34,479 nucleotides of DNA, taken from NCBI GenBank assembly GCA_902363875.1, contig CABJBO010000024.1, forward strand, positions 1 to 34,479, in the 5' to 3' direction. Of this stretch, positions 1 through 8,534 are shown piece after piece. The notes under the pieces are model-generated. The model searched no databases. It was not told where the DNA came from and saw only the letters and a program-made list of their open reading frames with translations. The stretch is from Coriobacteriaceae bacterium. Its GTDB lineage: Bacteria; Actinomycetota; Coriobacteriia; Coriobacteriales; Coriobacteriaceae. How positions within the stretch are numbered: the first letter of the stretch is position 1; each line of letters opens with the position of its first letter. The position numbers and the translations under genes were made by a program.

Positions 1-110
1 GCGGAAACGCGGGGCCCGTTCAGGCTGTTGCGTTGAGATTGAAAATCAACCAATTAATGATGTTCGCATATCTATATACACGAAACTAGAAGAATCTCGG
101 CATCATAGGC

Positions 111-175
111 AAAACCACCCAAACACTTGGCCGCGCTTAGGCAGCCACCACAAACGTACCCGCCCCTTTGTGGTG
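111..175. repeat. Family A hairpin repeat, degenerate copy
   Basis: CACCACAAA (146-154) and TTTGTGGTG (167-175) form a 9-bp hairpin, and a second AAAACCACC half-arm lies at about 112-120. It resembles the three better copies at 1100, 2685 and 17088. It lies just past the 3' end of the minus-strand HAD gene, where a terminator is expected. On the minus strand the outer half-arm gives GGTGGTTTTG, a short T run. The copy looks decayed or interrupted. Confidence 0.5.
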
Positions 176-188
176 TTCTTCCCCGGTG

Positions 189-1010
189 CTACAGCAGATG
201 CTCCTGGATAAAGACCGCGATGCCGTCCTCGTCGTTGCTCGCGGTTACAAAGTCCGCGGCGGCACGGGTGGCGTCGCTGCCATTTGCCATGGCCACACCC
301 ACGCCGGCGTCGGCCACCATGCAGGTATCGTTATCGGCATCGCCAAACACGCAGATGTTCTGAAGCTCCATGCCGTTGAGCTCCGCCACGCGCACAAGGC
401 CGCGCGTCTTGGACACGCGCGGATCCATGAACTCGTAGAGCCGCTGCGTGGTCTGCAGGGCCGCCGCCTTAACAGTGTCATCGGCAAACGTCGACGCCCG
501 CTCAATCACCCGCGGCATTACCTCGGGCGCCATGGTAAACATCACCTTGGGCTGCGGCTCGCGCAAAAACTCGGCAAAATCGACCACCTGGTAGGGCACG
601 CCGTCGACGCGCGACAGGTGCTCGACGCACGCGTTGCTCTCGGGCACGTAGAACACGCCGTCTCGGGGGCAGACGGGTGTTGCCGGAAGGTCCGCCATGT
701 GCTTGCAGATGCGCGCGATGGTCTCGCCCGGCAGCGGAAAGCTCAGCTCGTTGATGGCGTGCGCGCGATCGATGACCTCGGCGCCACCGCAGCCCACGAG
801 CACGTCCACCAGGCCTTCGATGCCCCAGAACTCGTACATGGCCTCGGTCGCGTGGGCGTCGCGCCCGGTGCACAGGCCAAAAAGCACGCCGCGGTCGCGC
901 AGGGCGCGGATCGCCGCCACGGTGCGCGGGGACACCGTATGCTGGCTCGTGAGCAGCGTACCGTCGATATCGCAGAACACGGCTTTGATGTGGCTGAAGG
1001 TGGTGTCCAT
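189..1010 (-). CDS. Cof-type HAD-superfamily phosphatase
   Basis: This 273-residue protein is a haloacid dehalogenase hydrolase of the Cof/YbiV (IIB) type, which usually dephosphorylates sugar phosphates or phosphorylated cofactors in the cytoplasm. Motif I is the DIDGTLL stretch, with nucleophile Asp14 and acid/base Asp16. A motif III lysine lies in the SKTRG stretch near residue 200, and motif IV is GDADNDTCM near residue 224. The cap domain lies between motifs I and III, as in Cof proteins, and the length is typical. The start is preceded by AGAAAGG five bases upstream. The gene appears to stand alone; the next minus-strand gene upstream (MFS) ends more than 200 bases away across two repeats. 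The substrate cannot be told from sequence. Confidence 0.9.
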   Translation of the reverse strand: MDTTFSHIKAVFCDIDGTLLTSQHTVSPRTVAAIRALRDRGVLFGLCTGRDAHATEAMYEFWGIEGLVDVLVGCGGAEVIDRAHAINELSFPLPGETIARICKHMADLPATPVCPRDGVFYVPESNACVEHLSRVDGVPYQVVDFAEFLREPQPKVMFTMAPEVMPRVIERASTFADDTVKAAALQTTQRLYEFMDPRVSKTRGLVRVAELNGMELQNICVFGDADNDTCMVADAGVGVAMANGSDATRAAADFVTASNDEDGIAVFIQEHLL

Positions 1011-1099
1011 GGGGGCCTTTCTGGGTTGCGCGGCGGTGTGGGGTGTGGTCGTGAACGGCGTACATGCTATACCAAGGCGCAGGCGCGGCCCGTTAAAGC

Positions 1100-1137
1100 A
1101 AAAACCACCACAAAGGTGCCTGGCTCCTTTGTGGTGG
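1100..1137 (-). terminator. Family A hairpin repeat, likely terminator of the MFS gene
   Basis: CCACCACAAAGG (1105-1116) pairs perfectly with CCTTTGTGGTGG (1126-1137). Read on the minus strand the 12-bp stem is followed by TTTTTGC, as in an intrinsic terminator. The same stem recurs at 2690-2723 and 17093-17125, each time downstream of a minus-strand gene. Confidence 0.7.
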
Positions 1138-1170
1138 CCGGACCCGCAGGGTGGCCTGGCCCGGGGCGCA

Positions 1171-1233
1171 AACCATCACAACATTCGACGTTATTCGGCA
1201 AAATCGCGATTTTCATCGAATGTTGTGATGGTT
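1171..1233. repeat. Family B hairpin repeat, copy 1
   Basis: AACCATCACAACATTCGA (1171-1188) pairs perfectly with 1216-1233, an 18-bp stem, directly after the MFS stop codon. The other copies are at 5281-5343 and 6522-6586. The loop of this copy matches theirs best when reverse-complemented, so it is inserted in the opposite orientation. On the plus strand it is followed by TTTTT. Confidence 0.8.
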
Positions 1234-1234
1234 T

Positions 1235-2515
1235 TTACTGCTTTGCGGCACGATCCAAGTGCCAGCGACCAAACAGCAGCAGCGCCGCGGGAACCGCCGT
1301 CACGACCATGCCCGCTCCCACGAGTGTCCGTTGTACGCCAAATGTTGCCGCCAGCCACGGGGCAATCGCCAGAGGGGCCACGCCGGCGAACATATTGCCA
1401 AAGCCCATGACCGAGTTCACACGGCCAAGCTGCTCGAGCGGTGCCGTCGTCTGCACAATGGTGTTGTGGAGCGGGTTGACGACACCCCAAGCTATGCCCA
1501 GGGCGATCTGGCCGACGAGGGCCACGCCCACGTACGGCGTCCCCACATAGAGCAGACTTCCCAGGCCCACGGACATAAGTGCCACGAGCAGCGTTTTTAG
1601 GTTTACCAAGTGCGGCGGCAAGCGGAGCGCGAGCACGGCACCCAGCACCGCGCCCACGCCCGAGGCCGACGAGAGCCAGCCCATCCACTCAACGCCGACG
1701 CGTAGGACATCGCGATAGAAAAACGACTCGAGCGGATCGAAGGCTCCGTAGCCAAAGTTCGAAAGAAAAATGATGCAGAAAAGTAGCGCGAGGACGCTGT
1801 TGGTGAAGACCGTCTTGATGCTAGTCGCGAAGGTGGCGCGAGTGGATGCGCTGGGGTTGGAGCTTTGCCCCGCACGCTCCCCTTCCTCTGCCGAATCGGC
1901 ATCCGCATGCCCGGCGACATGGCTGGTCTGCGGCCTAAAGCCCCAGCCGGCGATGAGCGCCAGCACGGTAAAGAGCATCATGAGCACGAACACCGCGCGC
2001 GACGATGCAGCCGCCGCGACAAAGCCGCCCAGCGTGGGACCAACGATGATACTCACGTTTGAAAACATGGCGATGGCGGAGTTGATGTCTTTGAGCTCGA
2101 CAGGATCGTCGGTGAGGTAAGCCGGATAGGATGTGGCGATGGGCTGGGCGAATCCCATCGTAAAGCCCAGAAACACCGCGCCGAGCAGGACGACGCCGGT
2201 CGCGCTACCAAAGGCGATGATTGCCGTGCCAGTTGCGAGCGTGCCGACGATGCTCAGCAAGAAATGGCGGCGCGGACCCCAGGCATCGAGCGCCGCTCCA
2301 CCCGCAAAGGATCCCAGGATCACGAAGACGTTCATAAAAAGGACGGCCAGCGATGTTGCCACGACCGAGACATCGTCTGCATAGGTGAGCGTTCCGATGA
2401 CGCCGATAAAGTAGCTGGTCTGAAAACCGGTGTAAATGAGAAAGCGCATGGCCACCAGGCGTTTAGCCTGCGTGGACAGCGATGATTGAGGTTTTGAGAA
2501 AAGAGAGGCGAGCAT
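1235..2515 (-). CDS. MFS efflux-type transporter
   Basis: This protein of about 426 residues belongs to the major facilitator superfamily, with about twelve hydrophobic segments split by a hydrophilic central loop near residues 200-230 (rich in Glu, Ser and Arg). The overall pattern resembles MFS_1/MFS_3 drug and metabolite exporters of the inner membrane. I chose the ATG at 2515 because AAGGAG stands six bases upstream; an in-frame start 13 codons earlier has no ribosome binding site and would swallow it. The gene is monocistronic, with a promoter-like sequence and an inverted repeat upstream (2645-2681) and hairpin repeats downstream. The substrate is unknown. Confidence 0.85.
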   Translation of the reverse strand: MLASLFSKPQSSLSTQAKRLVAMRFLIYTGFQTSYFIGVIGTLTYADDVSVVATSLAVLFMNVFVILGSFAGGAALDAWGPRRHFLLSIVGTLATGTAIIAFGSATGVVLLGAVFLGFTMGFAQPIATSYPAYLTDDPVELKDINSAIAMFSNVSIIVGPTLGGFVAAAASSRAVFVLMMLFTVLALIAGWGFRPQTSHVAGHADADSAEEGERAGQSSNPSASTRATFATSIKTVFTNSVLALLFCIIFLSNFGYGAFDPLESFFYRDVLRVGVEWMGWLSSASGVGAVLGAVLALRLPPHLVNLKTLLVALMSVGLGSLLYVGTPYVGVALVGQIALGIAWGVVNPLHNTIVQTTAPLEQLGRVNSVMGFGNMFAGVAPLAIAPWLAATFGVQRTLVGAGMVVTAVPAALLLFGRWHLDRAAKQ

Positions 2516-2644
2516 GGAGACTCCTTGTTTCATACGAATACGGGCGGTGGGCATTCGCCACCGTCTGTCAAATCAATCTATCCGCATGAAACATTAAGGA
2601 CACATCGAGCCCCTTCTCTCCGTTTTCCGTCCGTCATGAACTAC

Positions 2645-2681
2645 TTGGTAGATTGTAAGGCATGTCCCAACCATCTACCAA
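2645..2681 (-). promoter_or_regulatory. Inverted repeat over a candidate MFS promoter
   Basis: TTGGTAGAT (2645-2653) and ATCTACCAA (2673-2681) are perfect 9-bp arms 19 bases apart. On the minus strand one arm supplies a -35-like TTGGTA, followed after 18 bases by TACAAT as -10, about 140 bases upstream of the MFS start. A regulator binding the arms would cover the promoter. No regulator gene is adjacent. Confidence 0.4.
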
Positions 2682-2684
2682 AGC

Positions 2685-2723
2685 AAAAACCACCACAAAG
2701 GCGCCTGGGCCCCTTTGTGGTGG
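2685..2723 (-). terminator. Family A hairpin repeat downstream of moaC-mobB
   Basis: CCACCACAAAGG (2690-2701) pairs with CCTTTGTGGTGG (2712-2723). On the minus strand the stem is followed by TTTTTGC. It follows a first hairpin at 2744-2784 and would act as a second terminator. Confidence 0.65.
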
Positions 2724-2743
2724 AAGTGACGTTTGCCCGGATA

Positions 2744-2784
2744 AAACCTTCCAAAATAAACCTGTCCCTTTTTGGCAGGTTTTA
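2744..2784 (-). terminator. Terminator of moaC-mobB
   Basis: An imperfect hairpin (AAAACCT-CCAAAA against TTTTGG-AGGTTTT) overlaps the stop codon of moaC-mobB and ends in TTTTAT on the minus strand. The symmetric A/T flanks could let it work in both directions. Confidence 0.5.
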
Positions 2785-4089
2785 GGCCAGATGGTCCTGA
2801 ATCAGATCGCAGATGGCTCGGGCGTCGTTGATGTTGATAGCTCGGGTCGCAAAGCCGGCGTCGAATGCCTGGCGCGCCAGGGCCTCGTTGCAGGCAAGCG
2901 CCAGTGTGCGACCGTCAACCAGGTCGAGTGAGCTCTTGCCGCGCAGACGGTCGACACCCGATCGCGCGACCACGATGTTGTCGAAGCCCTCGGTCTTGTA
3001 GCCCTCGATGATCACCACATCGACATCGTTGTAGCGCGACAGCAGCTCGCGCGCGGGCATCTCGTCCTCCTCGCGCGTATCGGCGTACTCCGCCCAGCGC
3101 GTGGCGCAGATGAGGCCCACGTGCTTGGATCCGGCCTGGTGATGGCGCCACGTATCCTTAGCGGGCACGTCGATATCAAAGCCGTGGTGCCCATGATGCT
3201 TGAGCGAACCCACGCGCAGGCCGCGGCGGGTGAGCTCGGCAATGACCTTCTCGACGAGCGTGGTCTTGCCCGAGTTTTGGTAGCCGATAAACGCGATCGC
3301 GGGGACGGCCGGTGTCGGAGCTGCGGGCGCGACGGCGGCAGGCGCGCTTGTGGGTGCGTTACCGTCGGCGCCGGCGGCCTCAACAGTAGCGGCCTGACGC
3401 TCGGCACGATCCCACACGCCCGAGCGGCCACCCTCCTTGTGCAGCAGGCGCACGTCGACGATCTCCATGCCGCGATCGACGGCCTTGCACATGTCATAAA
3501 TCGTAAGGCACGCAGCACTCGCGCCGGTCAGGGCCTCCATCTCGATACCCGTCTTGCCCGTCACGCCCGCCGTAACCAGCACGTAAAAGCCAACCTGCCC
3601 GTCCGCGCGCGCCGGTGCCCAGCCCTCGGGCACGTCCTCGGCAGGCGTTCCCGCCGGAGCGATGGGCGCAATATCGCACTTGCTCTTGGTAATGAGCAGC
3701 GGATGGCACATGGGAATGATGTCGCTCGTGTGCTTGATGGCCATGATGCCCGCCACGCGCGCGCAGGCAAGCACGTCGCCCTTTTTGGCGCGGTCCTGCA
3801 GCACCATGGCCTGCGTCTCGGGGTGCATGAGGATGGTGCCCTCGGCGATGGCGCTGCGATGGGTCTCGGCCTTGTCGGACACGTCGACCATGCGTACCTC
3901 GCCCTTGGCGTCCACGTGCGTCAGCTCGTCGCGACGGGCGTCGCGGGCGGGCGGCTCGGTGGCAGCGCTGGCAGTCGGCTGCGCGGACGCGTCGGCGTTG
4001 CCAGCATTCGCCGCAGCTGTGACTTTGTGGGCAGACATCGCGGCCCTGCGAGCGGCCTTGGTGGCATCGGCGTACCTGCTCTTGGCCAT
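2782..4089 (-). CDS. moaC-mobB: MoaC-MobB fusion, molybdenum cofactor biosynthesis
   Basis: This 435-residue protein joins two cofactor enzymes. After an Ala-rich N-terminus, residues about 55-230 are MoaC, cyclic pyranopterin monophosphate synthase. It carries the MCHPL histidine motif, GIEMEAL, and the DMCKA stretch holding the conserved Asp and Lys. An Ala/Pro linker leads to MobB (about 265-435), a P-loop protein with GYQNSGKT that helps attach GMP to molybdopterin. The start at 4089 has GGAGG ten bases upstream; an in-frame start at 4134 would overlap moaA. moaA lies four bases upstream, so the two are probably co-transcribed. MoaC and MobB are normally separate proteins. No moaB, moaD, moaE, moeA or mobA is in the window. 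Confidence 0.9.
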   Translation of the reverse strand: MAKSRYADATKAARRAAMSAHKVTAAANAGNADASAQPTASAATEPPARDARRDELTHVDAKGEVRMVDVSDKAETHRSAIAEGTILMHPETQAMVLQDRAKKGDVLACARVAGIMAIKHTSDIIPMCHPLLITKSKCDIAPIAPAGTPAEDVPEGWAPARADGQVGFYVLVTAGVTGKTGIEMEALTGASAACLTIYDMCKAVDRGMEIVDVRLLHKEGGRSGVWDRAERQAATVEAAGADGNAPTSAPAAVAPAAPTPAVPAIAFIGYQNSGKTTLVEKVIAELTRRGLRVGSLKHHGHHGFDIDVPAKDTWRHHQAGSKHVGLICATRWAEYADTREEDEMPARELLSRYNDVDVVIIEGYKTEGFDNIVVARSGVDRLRGKSSLDLVDGRTLALACNEALARQAFDAGFATRAININDARAICDLIQDHLA

Positions 4090-4093
4090 ATGA

Positions 4094-5149
4094 TCATCCT
4101 CCGATTTGGGACATAAATCGTTGCGTGCCCTCAATTATCGCGTGTTCCTGCGGTTTGTGGGCCACGGCATTGCGCCAAATCGAAAGTACCTGCATATCAT
4201 CACCACGGCGCAGGGCGTCGCGCACCGAATACTCGGCATCGCTGAACAGGCACGGACGCACGTTGCCATCGGCCGTCAGGCGCAGACGGTTGCAATTCGC
4301 ACAAAAATGGTTGGACATGGCGCTAATAAAGCCAACCGTTCCCGCCGCACCAGGAAAGTACCAGTAGCGCGCAGGGCCCGCGCCGGCAGGAGCGTCGTTG
4401 ATGTCGAGCGGCTCGAGCTCGCCCAGTCCCGCCGCGGCAGCCCCGGCATTGATGCGCGCCCGCAGCTCGTCGCTCGGCACGGTATCGCTCGCGTCCCACA
4501 GCTCGGGATTGAGCGCGGGCGCATGCGGGTCCACAGCGCAATGCGAACTTGTGTGTTCGTCGCCGATAGGCATGTATTCGATAAAGCGCAGGTGGATGGG
4601 GCGGTCGAGCGTGAGCCGCGCGAGGGCCGCCACATCCTGGTTGAGTCGGCGCGCCACAACGCAGTTGACCTTAACGGGCTCAAAGCTCCAAGCCAGCGCC
4701 GCGTCGATGCCAGCCATGGTCTGCTCGAGCCGACCCAGACGCGTGATCTTTCCAAACATCACGGGGTCGAGCGTATCGAGTGAAATGTTGACGCGATCAA
4801 GCCCGGCGTCTTTGAGCTGCGGCGCCAGCTTGGGCAGCAGGGCACCGTTGGTGGTAAGCGAGATGTCCTCGATCTGCGGAATCGCGCGGATGTCACGAAT
4901 GAGCGGGATGATACGGCGGCTGACCAGCGGCTCGCCGCCCGTCAGGCGCACGCGGCGAATGCCCTCCCCCGCCACCAGGCGCACAAAGCGGGCGATTTCC
5001 TCGGCGCTGAGTAGCTCGTCGTGCGCACGGGGCGCCACGCCATCGGCCGGCATGCAGTAAATGCAGCGGAAATTGCACTTGTCGGTAACGGCAATGCGCA
5101 GGTAGTTGATGTCGCGGCCATAGCCGTCATGTTGCACGTGCCCGTCCAT
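4094..5149 (-). CDS. moaA: GTP 3',8-cyclase, molybdenum cofactor biosynthesis
   Basis: This 351-residue radical SAM enzyme carries out the first step of molybdopterin synthesis, GTP to 3',8-cyclo-GTP. The N-terminal cluster motif is Cys25-x3-Cys29-x2-Cys32 within CNFRCIYC. The C-terminal cluster, which binds GTP, is CANC with a third Cys in RPCLFS near residue 300. The protein ends in Gly-Gly, the conserved tail that completes the MoaA active site. The GTGGEP-type SAM-binding glycines appear as LTGGEPL near residue 70. GGGGAGG stands five bases upstream of the ATG. It is first in a two-gene unit with moaC-mobB. Confidence 0.95.
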   Translation of the reverse strand: MDGHVQHDGYGRDINYLRIAVTDKCNFRCIYCMPADGVAPRAHDELLSAEEIARFVRLVAGEGIRRVRLTGGEPLVSRRIIPLIRDIRAIPQIEDISLTTNGALLPKLAPQLKDAGLDRVNISLDTLDPVMFGKITRLGRLEQTMAGIDAALAWSFEPVKVNCVVARRLNQDVAALARLTLDRPIHLRFIEYMPIGDEHTSSHCAVDPHAPALNPELWDASDTVPSDELRARINAGAAAAGLGELEPLDINDAPAGAGPARYWYFPGAAGTVGFISAMSNHFCANCNRLRLTADGNVRPCLFSDAEYSVRDALRRGDDMQVLSIWRNAVAHKPQEHAIIEGTQRFMSQIGG

Positions 5150-5280
5150 GCAGCCCTCCCCTCACGCGGCGTTTTATTCTTCGGAAAACATAATACCCCA
5201 CGCGAGAATCATGCCGACACCCGTACGACAGGACAGGTCGCTTCGAGCAAGACCGGCTTCCCAAGCCCATCCTCAACACA

Positions 5281-5343
5281 GACCATCACAACATTCGATG
5301 CTTTTCCCGTTTTTGGCGAAAAACGTCGAATGTTGTGATGGTC
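5281..5343. repeat. Family B hairpin repeat, copy 2
   Basis: GACCATCACAACATTCGA (5281-5298) pairs perfectly with 5326-5343 across 18 bp. The loop is almost identical to copy 3. It lies between the 3' end of the 5383-6420 gene and the moaA start, and may terminate the former. Confidence 0.8.
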
Positions 5344-5382
5344 CGCCTGCCCACGGCACCCCGTAGAAGGACCAAAGCGCCC

Positions 5383-6420
5383 CTAAAGGCCGCCGTCCCA
5401 GTGCCGAATCACGAATTCCCGCAGGTCGTTCTGCCGCTTTTGGAACGCTTCGCTTCGGTCGCACTTGAGACCCATAGCGAGCGCGATGGCGTTCATCGCC
5501 CGGTGCAATTGCAGCTGATGGGCAAACTGAGTCCCGGTGAGGACGATCATCTTAAAGCCCAGCGCGCTCAGCACAGTCATGCGCTCCGCATCCGACGCGC
5601 TGCGCTGTTTATCAAGATGGTCCGAGCCGTTGTATTCAATTCCCGTACCGCTCGCAGGCGCATATACGTCAATCTCGAAATACCCGGCCTTAGCGAGATA
5701 CTTGAACTCGTTGGGAACATCGACCCGATGGTTGAGCTCGATCTTGACGTATCCTAGCCCGCCCTGGGAACGTTTTGCTACGACCATGATTGCGGTGGCC
5801 GTCTCCATGGGCGACCGCGCGCCATCGTGCACGCGCTTGAGCACAGCGACCGCGCGTATAGCCCCCTGACGAGATCGGTTCTCATTGCAATAGGCAATCA
5901 AATCGGCAACGGCATACCTCTGCCCCATCTCGATATAATCGCCTGTCGACAGATGATTCAAATGGTATCGGGCGCAGATTTCATACCCATATTCCAACTG
6001 CTCGGGCTCGCTCATCCACGAACCCGCTTGGACAAAGCACATGGCCTCATCAACCACCAGAAGGCCCTCCGCCACCTCGATAAGATGGCCTGGAGGCACC
6101 GGCGCCCCAAACACGTGGCACCTAAATCCAGCCGGCGTCGAGCGCTCAAAATCGAAGTTGACGAGCGTGTCGATATGATCGAGCTCTTCTCGTGGAATAC
6201 CAAGCGAAACCAGATAGTCGGTAACGATCCCAACTGCCGTTGAAGCCCTCAGCCCCTTGGCATCGAGTCCCAATTTGGGCAGGCTCGCGGTCGGCTCCGC
6301 CTCGTTAGCAAGCGAGTCCTCATCGTATAGGCTGCTTGCTCGCGAGAGCGGCTCGGACGGGCGCGCCACGTTGTGGTACAGCCAGGCAGTCTTATGGGAC
6401 AGGACGATCGGCAGGTCCAT
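5383..6420 (-). CDS. Unknown protein with nuclease-like C-terminal domain
   Basis: I do not recognise a named family for this 345-residue protein. The N-terminal two thirds show no membrane segment or signal peptide. The C-terminal part, from about residue 245, has the pattern of a restriction-endonuclease-like core: a strand ending in EIDVYAP, then GIEYNGSDHL, then a conserved-looking helix and VLTGTQF. The spaced Asp and Glu-x-x-Gly resemble DUF559/Vsr-like PD-(D/E)XK folds, so nucleic-acid cleavage or binding is possible but unproven. GGAGGG stands four bases upstream of the ATG. It stands alone between two family B repeats (copies 2 and 3). Proteins of this style are, to my recollection, common in Coriobacteriia. 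Confidence 0.6.
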   Translation of the reverse strand: MDLPIVLSHKTAWLYHNVARPSEPLSRASSLYDEDSLANEAEPTASLPKLGLDAKGLRASTAVGIVTDYLVSLGIPREELDHIDTLVNFDFERSTPAGFRCHVFGAPVPPGHLIEVAEGLLVVDEAMCFVQAGSWMSEPEQLEYGYEICARYHLNHLSTGDYIEMGQRYAVADLIAYCNENRSRQGAIRAVAVLKRVHDGARSPMETATAIMVVAKRSQGGLGYVKIELNHRVDVPNEFKYLAKAGYFEIDVYAPASGTGIEYNGSDHLDKQRSASDAERMTVLSALGFKMIVLTGTQFAHQLQLHRAMNAIALAMGLKCDRSEAFQKRQNDLREFVIRHWDGGL

Positions 6421-6521
6421 GAGCCCTCCAATGGAGTCGGATAACCAACCTTATTCCCCTGCCCACGGGTCCGCACACCTTCGTGCGCAAGAAAGCGATT
6501 CCACCCGATCGAGTGGTAGAA

Positions 6522-6586
6522 AAACCATCACAACATTCGATGCTTTTCCCGATTTTGGCAAAAAACGGCGAATGTTGTGATGGTTT
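6522..6586 (-). terminator. Family B hairpin repeat, copy 3, likely terminator of the ABC operon
   Basis: AAACCATCACAACATTCG (6522-6539) pairs perfectly with 6569-6586. On the minus strand the stem is followed by TTTTTC, and it lies about 50 bases past the stop codon of the second ABC gene. Confidence 0.7.
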
Positions 6587-6635
6587 GAGGCGAGGTGAGA
6601 GGCACGGAGGGGTCAAAGCATCGTGCTCGAACGGG

Positions 6636-8534
6636 TTAATCCAACTCTTTTAAGCCATGCGCCAGCTGCCAGTACTCGCCGTGCTGAGCGAGCAGCTCTT
6701 CGTGCGTGCCGCGCTCGATGATGCGGCCGTGTTCGAGGACCATGATGGCATCGGCGTCGCGGACGGTGGACAGGCGGTGCGCGATCATAAACGTGGTGCG
6801 GCCACGCATGATGCGGTCCATGCCGCGCTCGATGAGCTTTTCGGTGCGCGTGTCGATAGAGCTCGTGGCCTCGTCCAGGATGAGCACCGGCGGGTCGGCA
6901 ACGGCCACGCGCGCGATGGCGAGCAGCTGGCGCTGGCCCTGCGACAGGTTGGCGCCGTCGGCCGTGACCGGCGTGTCGTACCCTCTAGGCAGGCGGCGGA
7001 TAAACGAATCCGCGCAGGCCGCCTCGGCAGCGGCGCGCACCTCCTCGTCGGTCGCGTCGAGCTTGCCAAAGCGGATGTTCTGCGCAATGGTGCCGCTAAA
7101 CAGGTGCGTATCCTGCAGCACAATGCCGAGCGACCCGCGCAGGCTGGCCTTGGCAATGTGCTTGACGTCGATGCCGTCGTACGTGATCTCGCCGTCATCG
7201 ACCTCGTAGAAGCGGTTGATGAGGTTGGTGATGGTCGTCTTTCCGGCGCCCGTCGAGCCCACAAACGCGATCTTTTGCCCCGGCTTGGCAAACAGGTTGA
7301 GGTCCGTGAGCACACGGGTGCCCGGCACGTAGGAAAAGTCCACGGCATGGAAGCGCACGTCGCCGGCAAGCGGGACCAAGCCGCACGTGAGCTCGGTACC
7401 GTCGGCAGCCACCGCACGGCCCGACTCATTAACGGCAGCCACATCATGCAGATGCCCGTACGCGCCCACGCCCTGGCCCTCGGGAATCTTCCATGCCCAC
7501 GCAGCGTCGCCCGTCTGCACCAGCTCCACGCAGCCCTCGTCCACCTCGGGCTTAAGGTCCATGGCGGCAAACAGGCGCTCGGCACCGGCCAGCGCGTTGA
7601 GTAAGAAATTACCCAACTGCGTAAACTGGTTGATGGGCGTGGCCGCCTGGCGTACAAAGACCAGGTAGCTTGCAAGCGCGCCTACATCGGCGAGCCCCTT
7701 GATGCAGAGCATGCCGCCCGCCACGGCGACGATGGCATAGTTGACGTAGCCAATCACGACGGTCATGGGCACCATGGAGTTGGCATAGCTCACGGCGGCG
7801 GTGCCGGTGCGGCGAAGCTCATCGTTGCGGCAGGCGAAGCCGACGACATTCGCTGCCTCGTGGTTAAAGACCTTGATGACCTTTTGGCCCGAAACCATCT
7901 CTTCGATATATCCGTCCAGGTCGCCAAGCGATGCCTGCTGGGCGGCAAAAAAGCGCTTGGAACGCATGCCCGAGTAGCGCGCATACAGCACAATGGCCGC
8001 GTCGCACACGAGCGTAATAATCGTGAGTTGCCAGTTAAGGATGATGAGCATGGCCGTGGTGCCCACAACCTGAATGGCGGCCTGAATCACGTTGGCAAAG
8101 CTGTTGTTGAGCGCCTCGGAGACGGTGTCGACGTCGTTGGTAAAGAAGCTCATGATGTCGCCCGAGCGCGTGCTGTCAAAATAACTGAGCGGCAGCGTCT
8201 GGATGTGCGCGAACAGGTCGCGGCGAATATCGGACACCACGCGTTGGGCCGCGCGCACCATGATCTGTGAGTAGCCCAGGGCCGAGAGCACGCCCGCGGC
8301 GTAGATGATCGCCGTCAGGATGACCTGCTTGGCAAGCAGTTCCTCCCCGCCCGTGGCCAAACCGTTGACGATGGGGCGCACCATGTAGGTACCGGCAAGG
8401 CTTGCGATGGCCGCAACAGAGGCAAGCACACCCACTGCGAGCAGCGAGAACTTGGCGTGACCCATGTAGGAGAGCAGGCGGCGGAGCGTCTGCGCCAGAT
8501 TGGCGGGACGGGCCTGAGCGGATGTCTTAGGCAT
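6636..8534 (-). CDS. ABC exporter subunit with consensus ATPase site
   Basis: This 632-residue half-transporter has a six-helix exporter domain (about residues 20-315) followed by a nucleotide-binding domain. Walker A is GSTGAGKTT, the signature is LSQGQRQ, Walker B is VLILDEATSSID with the catalytic Glu, and the switch His is in IAHRLSTV. Between the two domains lies a segment of about 60 residues (around 325-385) that is longer than the usual short linker. The start at 8534 overlaps the stop of the upstream ABC gene by eight bases, so translation is coupled. The pair fits heterodimeric exporters such as TM287/288, LmrCD or BmrCD, which expel lipophilic compounds or lipids. The substrate is unknown. 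Confidence 0.9.
   Translation of the reverse strand: MPKTSAQARPANLAQTLRRLLSYMGHAKFSLLAVGVLASVAAIASLAGTYMVRPIVNGLATGGEELLAKQVILTAIIYAAGVLSALGYSQIMVRAAQRVVSDIRRDLFAHIQTLPLSYFDSTRSGDIMSFFTNDVDTVSEALNNSFANVIQAAIQVVGTTAMLIILNWQLTIITLVCDAAIVLYARYSGMRSKRFFAAQQASLGDLDGYIEEMVSGQKVIKVFNHEAANVVGFACRNDELRRTGTAAVSYANSMVPMTVVIGYVNYAIVAVAGGMLCIKGLADVGALASYLVFVRQAATPINQFTQLGNFLLNALAGAERLFAAMDLKPEVDEGCVELVQTGDAAWAWKIPEGQGVGAYGHLHDVAAVNESGRAVAADGTELTCGLVPLAGDVRFHAVDFSYVPGTRVLTDLNLFAKPGQKIAFVGSTGAGKTTITNLINRFYEVDDGEITYDGIDVKHIAKASLRGSLGIVLQDTHLFSGTIAQNIRFGKLDATDEEVRAAAEAACADSFIRRLPRGYDTPVTADGANLSQGQRQLLAIARVAVADPPVLILDEATSSIDTRTEKLIERGMDRIMRGRTTFMIAHRLSTVRDADAIMVLEHGRIIERGTHEELLAQHGEYWQLAHGLKELD

Noticed and set aside
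168..1550. 460-codon plus-strand open frame
   Set aside because: It runs antisense across the HAD and MFS genes and its translation is Arg/His/Ala-rich with no domain; it is a shadow of high-GC coding DNA.
2782..5149. Molybdenum cofactor riboswitch before moaA
   Set aside because: The moaA upstream region holds only a family B repeat and no sequence I could fold into that element.
6522..6586. Repeats A, B and C as a CRISPR array
   Set aside because: The copies are dispersed over kilobases, are single palindromes, and have no regular spacers or cas genes.
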